From NCBI GenBank assembly GCA_035495855.1, contig DATJFD010000076.1, forward strand, positions 7,346 through 71,345: 64,000 bases of DNA. Reading direction: 5' to 3'. The notes under the pieces were generated by a model. That model was not told the origin of the DNA and ran no database searches. It saw only the letters and a list, made by a program, of their open reading frames with translations. Below are positions 26,913 to 37,100 of this stretch, one piece after another (the first letter of the stretch is position 1; the number at the start of each line of letters is the position of its first letter). This DNA is from JAHFIW01 sp035495855. GTDB lineage: Bacteria > Patescibacteriota > Patescibacteriia > SG8-24. The position numbers and the translations under genes were made by a program.

Positions 26913-28229
26913 CTAGATCTCGATCTTGTCTTTCCAAGAGAACGATCCTTTTTCCATGTCGAAAGCGACGAGGTCGGCGTAACGGTCGTAACCCTGCTTC
27001 TTGAGGACATTGATGACGCGCAGGCCGAACCGGGCCGACTCGCCATCGTCATAGCCCGCGATGCCGCGCAGGATCAGCTGGAAGAGCATGTTCATGAACC
27101 TGGGATCGGTGCGCTCGTTCGGATACCGCTCGAGGTCGGCCTGCATCCCCTTGTCGGCGAGGTACTGGCTCACGATGTTGGCGTAGCGCTCATCGTTGTC
27201 GACCGACTCGGAGACCTGGTCGCCGTCGGCCATGGCGATCAGCCCGGCCACGACGTACAGAGGGTCGGTGGGGCGGAGGTCCGGCGGGAACAGCACCTGG
27301 TAATACGCGTCGCGCATCTTCACCGGGTCCTTCTCCGTGACCTGCGTGAAACGCTGGACCCGTTTGGAGAGTCCTTCCTGTTCTTCCGCCGTGCCGCTGT
27401 AGAGCTTCTTGATCTCAATGGCGCTGAGCTCTCTTTTTGGCGCGGGACTTTCGGCGGACGGCGCGGCGCCTTCGGGGCTTTTTTTTTCCTCCTTGGGAGC
27501 GGCGTCCTCGCTGAACGCCACCATGCGCATCTTGCTCGAAAGGATCGACATCACGCGCTCGGCGTCCGCGTCCGACATCTCAAGGCCGCCCGTCTTCTTC
27601 GCTTTCATGAGCATCTCCTTCGTGTCGGCGTCGTCGCGCACGGCGCGAAGGCGCGATTCGATGATGTGGGCGAGCCGTTTGCGGGCGTCCTCGTCGAGGC
27701 TTTCGATGCCCGTCGCCTCGGCGATCTCGCGGGCGCCTTCCCTGTACCCGACCCGCCGCATCTCGATCTGCTTCTCCGGATACTTCTTGATGTCGCCGCC
27801 GAGCTCGGACACGAGGCCCGCGACGTCTCCGAGATACGCCTGCGCGGGCAGGAAGACGTAGCCGAGGACGTCGGTGATGACCGCCGCGGCCTTCTCTTCC
27901 TTGTCGTCCGGCCAATCCAGCCGGATCCACGCGCGGTCGGGAAAATCGGCGAGCGGAATGTCGGTGAAGAAGGTCTGCAGCTCGGTCCAGTAGATGAGGT
28001 CCCTATCGTCCTGCGACAACCCGTGCTCGTCGAAGATCTTCTTATGCAGGGCCGCGACCTCGTCGGAAAGCAGGTATTTCCGGATGGCGACCGGGACGTC
28101 CTGGAGCTTGGCCAGGATGACCTTGAGCGCGTTCGGCTGCGCGGGCGCCGCCGGGGCGTCCTCCGCGGGAGCGCCCGCGGCTTCGGCCGCGACCGCGCCC
28201 TCTTCGGTTGTCATCGTTTCATCGGCCAT
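26913..28229 (-). CDS. Type IV secretion-locus protein with MSDADA motif (438 aa)
   Basis: 438 residues, soluble, function unknown. After an Ala/Glu/Pro-rich leader it has a helical domain with ALKVILAKLQDVPVAIRKYL and AYLGDVAGLVSELGGDIKKYP, then the shared motif GGLEMSDADAERVMSIL (near 220-236), a disordered linker and a C-terminal helical domain with YYQVLFPPDLRPTDPLYVVAG. It lies 13 bp after the VirB6-like stop in the direction of transcription and 15 bp before its motif partner. Likely a paralogue or interacting partner of the 457-residue protein. Confidence 0.65.
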   Translation of the reverse strand: MADETMTTEEGAVAAEAAGAPAEDAPAAPAQPNALKVILAKLQDVPVAIRKYLLSDEVAALHKKIFDEHGLSQDDRDLIYWTELQTFFTDIPLADFPDRAWIRLDWPDDKEEKAAAVITDVLGYVFLPAQAYLGDVAGLVSELGGDIKKYPEKQIEMRRVGYREGAREIAEATGIESLDEDARKRLAHIIESRLRAVRDDADTKEMLMKAKKTGGLEMSDADAERVMSILSSKMRMVAFSEDAAPKEEKKSPEGAAPSAESPAPKRELSAIEIKKLYSGTAEEQEGLSKRVQRFTQVTEKDPVKMRDAYYQVLFPPDLRPTDPLYVVAGLIAMADGDQVSESVDNDERYANIVSQYLADKGMQADLERYPNERTDPRFMNMLFQLILRGIAGYDDGESARFGLRVINVLKKQGYDRYADLVAFDMEKGSFSWKDKIEI

Positions 28230-28241
28230 AGTGCGTGTCGT

Positions 28242-30947
28242 TTAACGGCGGCGTCCCCTGCGGCCGGCCATCAGCTTCTTCTCCATCGCCTCGCCCGCCT
28301 CCGCGAGCTTCCGGGCGGCCTCGGCCTGCTTCGCTTCATTGCGGTCGGCCTGCGCGAAGACCTTGTTCCATTTCTCCGCGTCCTTCATCGCGCCCTTGTC
28401 GGCGTCGGCGCTGAGCAGCGCGCCCTTGGTCATAACCGCCTTGAGCTGATCGTTGTTGAGCATCATGCCGGGATTCGCCACCTGGATGGCCTCGAGAGCT
28501 TCCTTCGAATCGCTCATCGAACCGAGCTTCTTGGCGACATCAAGGACCGCGGCCGCCTGATCGTTGTTCCCGCTTTCGACCATCTTGGTGATGTCCTGGA
28601 AGCTGAGGTTGTTGACCATGGAAAGCGCGACCTCGTTCATGCCGCCGTTCTTCGTGATGGCGTCCGCGGGCACGGCGCCGGCGCCTTCGGCCTTCTTGTC
28701 CTGGATGAAGCTCTCGAACCTGCCGCGGCTCGCGCTGTCCGCGAAGTTGCCGTCGGCCTCATAGCCTTTGAACGCCTGGCCCATGCTGGCGCCGCCGGCG
28801 AGCGCGGTCGCCGCGCCCTGGGCCTCGGCGACGAGCGGCCGCAGGACGTTGGCGATGTTATCGGGCAGATGGCCGAGCGCGGTGGCGCTGATGCCCTGCG
28901 CCACTTTCTGGGCAAGGTCGGTGTTCTCGCGCAGTTTGTCGTAATCGAGCACGACCGAGACCTTGTCAGCAAGACCGGTCTTGCTGTCCGCGAGCGCGCC
29001 GCTGGCGGCCAGCGCGTCGAGCGCGGCGCCCGTCAGGTGCTCGGGGCGGACGTCGCCGCTCGCGCCGAGCGCTGCCAGCGCCTTCGGGTCCTTCATGCCA
29101 GTGATGAGATCGGCGCGCTCCTGCTCGGACAACAGCTTGAAGTTCTCCGGCCTGGCGCGAAGCCTGTCCTGGTTCTCCATGATCTCCTTTTCGGAGCCGC
29201 CCATCTTCTTGAGGGCGGTAAGCTGGTCGCCGCTCGCGGTCTCCTGCGCCTTGAGCACCGCTTTCGGGTTGGCGAAAGCCAGGAACTGTTCGCTGAGCTC
29301 CTTGGGGTCCATGTCCGCCATCCTGGCAGCGTTGAAGCCGCCGGCCGACTTCCGGAACGACTTCTCCTGCCGCTCACGCTCCTTCGCATCGGCCTCGTTG
29401 GGATCCATGATGAGGCTCGGGCGCTTGTTCTCGAAATCGCCGAGGTCCTTGAGGATGGCGGCGCCGCTGCCCGGTCTCTCCTTGTTGGCCTTGTCGGCGG
29501 TCTGCCGCAGGTCTTTGCGCCACTTGTTGAGGTCCTGGACGTCCTTCGGATCGGTCGGCGGCTTGTTGGCGGCATCCTTCAGCATGTCGCGCTGCGCCTT
29601 CTGCTTCTGCGCCTTGCCCTGGTCGGTGATGGCGAAACTGTTGGCGACGCGCTTGGTCTGGCCGGGCGAAAGCGTCTCGGCGATGGCCGCGGCCCTGGAT
29701 TCCTTCTGTTTCCTTTCCTGCGCCCTCGCGAGGCGCGCATCGCCGGCGACGCGGCTCACGACCGGGATGCCCGCCGTGGCGAGCCGGCCGCCGGAAGCGC
29801 GGTCGACGCCGGAAATGGTCTTCTTCGCGGCCTTCTGGGCCAGGCTCAACCCCTTCTTGGCAAGTCCCGGCGCGGCGCCCGCGGACTCGGAGCTGATCTG
29901 CTTCGAGATCTGGAGGCCGCCCATGAGCAGGCAGATGGCGATGATGAAGGCCTCGATCTCGCTGCCTTCGAACGCCTGGCTGATGTCGCCGTTGACCTGT
30001 TCGGAACCCGCGCCCGTCTGCGCCGCCGGGAAGCCGTTGGAGAGGTTGTTGCTGGCGACGGAAACGAGAGACAGCCAGAGGAAGAAGGCCATCACGGGGC
30101 CGACGACCACCTGGCCGGTGAACATCTTCCACCACATGCCGTAGTAGCCGGAAGCCGAGCCGCCCGGGACCGCCTTGAGGAAGAACGCCAGCGGCGAAAG
30201 CACCACGAGCAGCCAGAGGTAGACGATGCGGATGGCGAGCGTGATGGTCATGAGGATGACGACCACGAGCGCGATGAGGGTCATGAAGAACGCCAGGATC
30301 ATCGCGACCGCGATGGACCAGGCGCTGACGCCTCCCCCGCCGGCGTCGTCCGCGATGCGCGCCTGCATGAGCGAGGTGATGCGGAAGGCGTCGGCGAAGT
30401 TGCCGCCCGCCGCTTCCTTGAAGCCGTAGACGAAGGTGAGCATGACGACCTGCGCGAAGTCGATGAGCAGGCCGCAGATGGTGCGCGAAAAGTTCACGAC
30501 GACCGCCATGATGAGCAGCCGCGAGAGCATCTTGTTCTTGTAGCTGTAGGCATCGACGCCGAGGATGGTGCCGAAGGCGATGACGAGCAGCACCAGGATG
30601 AAGAACATGTTCGTGACGTCGCGCACGATCGACCAGCCGTTGGCCACCGGCGCGGAGGTCACGAAGCCGTTGTACTGCGCCACCCAGATGAGCGCGGACA
30701 CGACGATGAGCAGGAGCTGGCCGACCCAGCCGGTGAAGATGTTGAAGATCCAGGCGATGCCGAGCGCGAAGATGTCGCCGATGCCGGCGTGCGCCGGCCT
30801 GGTGACGAGGAAAATGCCGCTCGCGACGATGAGCGCGACGGCGGCCGCCATGGCGGCGTGGAGGGCGGCTTGGGACGTACGGCCGTCGATGACGGCAACG
30901 GCCGCGGCGGGACTGTGCCTGCGGCCCGAGGACGATGAGGACGGCAT
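28242..30947 (-). CDS. VirB6/TrbL-like polytopic membrane protein with long coiled tail
   Basis: 901 residues from the ATG at 30947. A signal-like helix (about 28-48) is followed by several transmembrane helices up to about residue 350 (for example VGQLLLIVVSALIWVAQYNG, NMFFILVLLVIAFGTILG and AIRIVYLWLLVVLSPLAFFL), the arrangement of VirB6/TrbL channel proteins. The LSPLAFFLKAVPG segment is typical of CPR members. Residues about 370-901 are charged, Ala/Lys/Glu-rich and helical, probably cytoplasmic. It is first in the minus-strand run to comF, after the terminator of the giant gene. Confidence 0.8.
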   Translation of the reverse strand: MPSSSSSGRRHSPAAAVAVIDGRTSQAALHAAMAAAVALIVASGIFLVTRPAHAGIGDIFALGIAWIFNIFTGWVGQLLLIVVSALIWVAQYNGFVTSAPVANGWSIVRDVTNMFFILVLLVIAFGTILGVDAYSYKNKMLSRLLIMAVVVNFSRTICGLLIDFAQVVMLTFVYGFKEAAGGNFADAFRITSLMQARIADDAGGGGVSAWSIAVAMILAFFMTLIALVVVILMTITLAIRIVYLWLLVVLSPLAFFLKAVPGGSASGYYGMWWKMFTGQVVVGPVMAFFLWLSLVSVASNNLSNGFPAAQTGAGSEQVNGDISQAFEGSEIEAFIIAICLLMGGLQISKQISSESAGAAPGLAKKGLSLAQKAAKKTISGVDRASGGRLATAGIPVVSRVAGDARLARAQERKQKESRAAAIAETLSPGQTKRVANSFAITDQGKAQKQKAQRDMLKDAANKPPTDPKDVQDLNKWRKDLRQTADKANKERPGSGAAILKDLGDFENKRPSLIMDPNEADAKERERQEKSFRKSAGGFNAARMADMDPKELSEQFLAFANPKAVLKAQETASGDQLTALKKMGGSEKEIMENQDRLRARPENFKLLSEQERADLITGMKDPKALAALGASGDVRPEHLTGAALDALAASGALADSKTGLADKVSVVLDYDKLRENTDLAQKVAQGISATALGHLPDNIANVLRPLVAEAQGAATALAGGASMGQAFKGYEADGNFADSASRGRFESFIQDKKAEGAGAVPADAITKNGGMNEVALSMVNNLSFQDITKMVESGNNDQAAAVLDVAKKLGSMSDSKEALEAIQVANPGMMLNNDQLKAVMTKGALLSADADKGAMKDAEKWNKVFAQADRNEAKQAEAARKLAEAGEAMEKKLMAGRRGRRR

Positions 30948-31082
30948 GTGCTCGGTCACGACATGGCGGAGTTCTTTTTTGGCAGGGTGTGTACAACTCC
31001 CTGCTGACTCCGTCTTCCGCCTTATGATACCACGAACGGCGCTGCCGACGAAGCGGCGGGGATAAGCCCGCGCGACCCATGA

Positions 31083-31121
31083 AAAATACCGCCTCTCCCT
31101 GGCTGGGAAAGGCGGTATTTT
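31083..31121 (-). terminator. Terminator hairpin after the giant Cys-rich gene
   Basis: An 11-bp stem AAAATACCGCC/GGCGGTATTTT with a 17-nt loop, 20 bp beyond the stop of the 3595-residue gene. It ends in a U-run on either strand. Confidence 0.8.
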
Positions 31122-31141
31122 CGCTAGATCAAGCGGATTTT

Positions 31142-34100
31142 TTACGATCTCACCTTGACCGCCGCGCCCTCGGTCCAGGGCTGGAGCTTGCTCGGACCCT
31201 GGCGGATGTCGTAATGGGTGTCCTTGAGGTTCCAGCACTCGTTCCTATTGCCCGTGAACCCGTTCACGGTGCAGGTCGACCCGGCGCACGTGAGCGACGG
31301 CGTCGATGCGGCCGGCGTCAGGTTGATCGGGTCGCTCGCGCTGGTGATGCCGAGGCTGTTGAAGCAGAAGTCACCGCTCTCGCCCGACGCGCCGCCCGGA
31401 CAGCTGCCGTTGCACATGCCCCAGTTGTCGAGGACCTGGACGCGCGGTTTGAAGACGCAGTCGTCGCCGTCGCGGCAAGGGTACGGATGGCCGGGGTCCG
31501 TGCAGGCCGGCAGCGTGGCCAGCTTCTGCGGGTTGCACGTGTAGGTATGGCGGTCCGAGAAGTAGCGCGATTCGCAGGACTGCGGCGTCAGGCCGAACGG
31601 TACTGCCGTCTCGCCGCCGGGGATCGTGTTGCACTGCTGGTCCTCGGGCCCGCAGCCGGCCGGAGCGTTGTCCGTGCCGGTCGCCGGGCAGCCGCGGTGG
31701 TTCTTGTAGAAGCCGGGCGTCTCCAGGATGGACGTGCCATCGCCGAAGTCGACGATGCGGCGCCTGATCGGCATGTGCTCGCGGTCCGCGAAGGCGTAGT
31801 ACTTGATCGACGCGGTGACCCTGCCCTGGTAGTCCGTGCAGCCGCCGCAGTTCGGCAGGTCCACGGTGATGCCCTCGGCGCCCTCCTGACAGAGGCCGTC
31901 GGCCGCCTGCGAGCAGTTCCCCGTGGCGACGGTCAGGATCTTCGGCGCGTTGCCGACGTTCATGTAGAGCAGGCGCTTGTCGTAGCCGGCGCCGTCGAGG
32001 TGATAGACCGGCGCGGTGAGCGAGAGGCCGGTCGGGCTCGTCGGATCGTAATTGAAGTGGACGAAGCTCTTCACGAACATCCTGCTGAGGAGCGTATAGC
32101 CGTCATCGCGCGTCTTGCCGGACATGCCGGCCATGTCGCACTGGCCGAGGCAGGCGTAGGGATAACCCGCGGCCGTCCTTTGTGCGTTCGCGTTATACGT
32201 TCCCGAATCAGGGTCCTGCGGATGGGCGACGTCGGGCAGATGCGGGTCCGCGGCGACGTGCGACCAGCAGTCAGAACCTTCTCCCATCGGAGGATCGTAC
32301 GGCGAGTTCACGCCGGTCGCGGTCGGATAGCCGCAGAACGTCCAGAGCTGCAACCCCTCGCGCCGGAGGACGGTGAACGGACTGCCGCCTTCGGACTTGA
32401 ACACGGGGAGAGGCCAGCGCACGTCCAGGGTCGTCTGTCCGTTGTAATTCACCGCGCCGAGGGACGGCGTGACGGGACCGAAGGGCTTGAGGTCGGCGGG
32501 ATTTGCGTTCGGCCTCGTCGTGTGGTGGTTGTATTCGAACGCGGCGGGGAGGCCGACGGCGCCGGCGTTGCCGTTCTGCGCCTTCCACAGGCGATCGGTC
32601 CAGGCGATGTTCTGCACCGGATTCGAGGCGTTGTGCGTCTGCACGACGTCCGTGCAGGCCTCGCGGAGCATGGCGTAGGAGCTCGCGGAGATGTGGTGGC
32701 TGAACGTCGATTCGTTATGGCAGAGCACGGTCCTGATCTTGTCGAGATTGTGGTTCGAGTCGAACACCGCCTCGACGCCGATGCAGTTGTGCATGCCGTC
32801 GTCGCCGCCGCGGTCCTCGATGCTCTCGCATTCGTCCTCGTTGTCGACGCCGCCGCTGAGAATGTGCGCGCACGGGCTGGTGCTGTCGCCATAGTCGCCG
32901 ATGGCCATGTCCCCTACGCGCTGGTTCCTGCCCGGACCGGCGGCCGTGCCGAGGCTGCTGTTGTCGTCGAACTCGAAGGTGGACTTCCAATGGCCCGGGT
33001 AGAGGTACAGGCGGCCATTGACGCCGCCGTTGGATTCGTCGGGGAACTGGATCCTGACGGCGACGAGATCGTTCTCCTTGATCCCCTGTCCTCGCATCGT
33101 GCAATCCTCCATGACCGTCGCGTCCTGCCAGCTGGTGTCGAAGTACGAGCCGGCAAGCGTGCAATCGTTGCCGCCCGGCAGCGCCCTGCTGTGGCAGGTC
33201 GCGAGGCCGTCGCACCAGCCTGCGATGCCCGAGTAGCAGAGACCCGCGCCGGCAGCCGCGCCCGCGAACCCTCCGAAGATGCCGCCGAGGATGATGGCCG
33301 CGGTGCAATTGTCGTCCGCCGCCTTGAAGGCCGCGCGGTCGCAAGCGCCGTAGTTGGCGGGCACCTGCGTCTTGTTGTTGAAGTCCGTGTTCCAGGAGCC
33401 GTCGCCGGTCATGGTCGCGTTCGGCTGTGCCGGCGGGTTGTCGGCGTTCGTGAACGCGACGCCGTCGTCGGTCGCGACCTTGTCGACGCACTTCCCGCCG
33501 ACCACCGCGCACGCGTCGGTGTTCGAAGTGCTCATGTCGCTGAAGCCGGCGCTGGAGTTGTTCTTGAGCCCCGTGCAGGTGGCCAGGCTCCTGCCGGCGC
33601 ACTGGTTGTCCGTGACGCAGATGGAATACGGCTGCGACTTGCCGCCCGATTCCAGATGCAGCGGGAATTCGTAGGTGCCGCTGTGCTTGGCGCCTTCAGC
33701 CGCGGCGCAGTAGAGCAGCGACTGCTGGTCGGTGGTGAAGCCGGCCTCGACGAACTGGTTGAAGTTGTCGGGCGAGCCCGCGAGCTGGTCGACCGGCAGC
33801 CAGACGTTGCAATTGAACTGGTCCGGCCTGCCGTTCACGAGGATCGACTTGTCGGGGTCCATGCAGAAGCCGGACCAGCCGTTCACGTGCGTGAGCTTGG
33901 TGAGCTTCTGGCAGGTGCCCGCGTCGGTGGCGTCGTCGGGGTTCGTGCAGTCCTTGTTCGGCTTGTTCTCGGGATGGCCGATGGCGCGGCAGGGCTTGCC
34001 GTCGAGCGAGCCGCCCTGGCAGACGCCGACGTTCGGGTCGATGTCCGTGTTGGTGGTCCAGGGCTTGATCATCTGGCCGCTCTCCAGGCCGTAGAAGTGG

Positions 34101-37100
34101 GAGACGCCGGTCTTGCCGTAATCGTAGCGCTGGTAGTTGCATTCGCAGTCGTTGTTGAGCGAGCAGACGTTCGATCCGCTGAACTGGGCCTTCTTGTTCA
34201 GCGCCTGGCCGTTCGTGCAGTCGAACCCGCGGCAGTTCCCCGTCCTCTCAAGGACGGATTCCGCGTAAGGAGAGTCTTCCTCCGGATAGGCGCGGCACTG
34301 CGCCTGGTTGATGGCATCGGCCGGGTTCAGTATGCCGCCGCCGTACGGGTAGAAGCACTTGTGCTCGAGGCAGGTGCCGTTGGCGGCCTGGCCGGTCTTG
34401 GAACACTGGTTCGTGGCGATGCACTTGGCGATGCGGTTGGTGGCCGTGCGGCAATTATCGTCGTTGCCGACCGTGCAGGTCCCGCCGCCGCCAGGAGGCG
34501 TGCTGGGGCTCTCGTCGCCCGTGCAATCGGTGTCGTCCTTGCAGACGTAGCCGGGGTCGAGCAGGATGGCGTACCGCGTGGTGGCGAAGAAGCTCTTGGC
34601 GCAATAACCGACGCCGCAATCGGAGTTCGCGTCGCACGACGTGCCGAGACGGTCGCCGAGGCAGACGCCGGTGTACATCTTGCAATAGTCGGTCGGGGCT
34701 CCGCCGCCGGTGGTGCACTTGAGGCTGTCCACGCACTCGCCGCGCGCGGTCGCCGTGCCGCCCGTGTTCACGCAGCGTCCCTTGACGATGCTGAACGGCG
34801 AGAGGTACTGGGCCGGGTAGCGGCCCGGGATCGAGTAACCCGAGTACTCGAGGCCCGAGAAGGTCACGTCGCGGGCGGTGTAGTCCCTGTCCGTCAGCAC
34901 CGTCTTCGGCGGATCGAAGGTATGCGCGCACTCGAAGGCGCTGGCCGTCTGGCCGCGGATCTCGTCGCAGAGGCTGAAGGCCGAGCAGACCGGCTTGATC
35001 TTGTTCTGCTGCTCGTCATAGACCGTGTCGTAGCTCGTGCAGGTGTACCACTGCGCGCACTCGCGGTCCGGCCGCACCTTGATGATGACGTTCGCGTCGT
35101 TCTTGGTGATGCCGGCCTCGGACTTGAGGATGTGGATGTTCTGCGTGGCCGGGTTCGGCGTGCAGGTCTCGCCGCCGGGGCAGTCACCGTTCACGTCGCA
35201 GAACTTCGAGGTCGTGATGGAACAATGCGACACGCCGGCGCACTGCTCGCCGATGGCCTTGTTGCAATCCTTGTTGGGATTGGCCGTGTCCGACGTGGAA
35301 CAGCCGTTGCCGTAGCGCTTGCGGCCGGTGCAATAGTTGGTCGCTCCCGGGCAGCCGAGCTCGGGGTCCTCGGTGTCCTGCTTGCAGAACTTCTCGGGCG
35401 TGGCTGAACAGACGCCTTCGGGGATGCTGAAGCAGCGCTGTTCGCAATACGGGCTGCGCGGATCGCTGTCGCAGTTGACCGGCGGCACGAAGCCGCTCGA
35501 GGCCTCGGTCACGCTGCGCAGATAGGACGAAGCGGCGGAGTAGAGGTTCTGGGTCTTGCTGGTCTGCTTGAAGAGCACGCAGCCCTGCTTGAGGCTCGCT
35601 TTGCCGGAGCAGGTCTTGAGGTCCAGCTTCGTGTTCACGATGTAGTAGTACGGTTCCCCGGCGGGATGCGCGTTGCTGGTCGAGACCGGATCGACGAACT
35701 CCTCGCAGCGGTCGTACTTGGCCTCGCAGACGCCGACCCAGCCCTGGTAGCCGCAAGTCGTGTTGTCCTTGTACACCTTGCAGGCCGGCACCGGATCGGG
35801 CGCGACGAAGCACTGGCAGCCGTCGGCCTTGCAGCGTCCGGCGTCGATGATCTTGCAGGAGGACGAGCCGTTCGGAATGACGCAGGTCGAGCCGTTGCTG
35901 GTGCAGCCGCAACCGGCCGGGTTGGAGCAGAACGAGCCGGAGCAGGTCGTGGTGATGTTCGGCAGCGTGCAGACGCGGTCCGCGTTCTTGTACAGCGCGT
36001 AGTAGTCGCCCGACTGGAGCAGTTCCGGATAGCACGGGAAGAGCGCGCCGGTCGAGCTGCGGCGGAAGAAGCCGGAGACCGTCTGGCCGTTCACGATGGC
36101 GTTGTCCTTATACTCGCAGACCTTGTCGACGGGGTCCCTGAAGTAGTACGTGCCGTCGGAAGCGGTGTACTCCTCGCAGTTCAGCGTCTTCGACGTGCAG
36201 AGCGTCTGCTCGTACTTGGACGGGTCGTCCTTGATGGCGATGGCGTTCCATTTGTCGATCACGCCGAGTTCGAACGAGACCTTGCAGCCTTTCTCGCCGT
36301 TCGCAACGGGGCAGGTGCCGCCATTGACCGGGCCGCAGACGCAGCCGGTGGCGCTGTTGCAGACGCCGTTGACGACCGTGCCCGAAACGGTGAACCCGGG
36401 ACCGAGATCGCACTGGCCTTCGAAGCCGTAGTGCGGAAGGCCCATGGCGCGGCAGCCGACCTGGTCGGCGGTGCACTGACCCGCCGAGTTGTCGACGAGG
36501 TACACACGGCGGTCAGCCTCGATATTGGCGCGGTCGGGATTCTCGTCGGGGCGGGTCGAATCGTCCCAGGCGTCATACTTGAAGCGGCAATCGGTCTCGC
36601 CGACCGCGACGCGGCAGACGTCGGCCAGCATCTGGGGAGCCGTGGACATCGCGGCGGGATGGCGGACGTCGTAGTTGCAGACGCAGGCGGTGCCGGCATC
36701 GGCCGCGACGGGGATGTCGCAGGTCGTGCCGTTGTTCGGGATGAGGCAGGAGCCCTCCGGCTTGGTGCAGGAGCAACCGCCGCCCACGGTGCAGTGGTCC
36801 CCCGGGCCCGTGTAATTACAGGCGACGGACCCGCACTTGCGCGGCGTGACGCCGTCCGTCTCGTACAGGCGGCAGACCGCGTTGAAAGACTCCTCGAAGG
36901 GGTTCTGCGGCGTGTTCTGCTGGGCCGAGAAGGCGCGGCAGCCGACGGCCTTATCGCGGCACAGATTGGTGAACGACCGCAGATAGGCTTTCTCGTTCTT
37001 GCTGGTGGTGTATTCCCTGCAGCCGAGCATCTCCTGGGGCGAAGCGATGCCGTCCGCGGTCTGATCGCAGGAGGCCGGCGTCGTCCACGAATCGCGGACC

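Noticed and set aside
21752..30938. Plus-strand frames of 1115 and 1090 codons opposite virB4 and virB6-like genes
   Set aside because: The minus strand has clear VirB4 Walker motifs and membrane helices; the plus-strand translations are repetitive and charged without domains.
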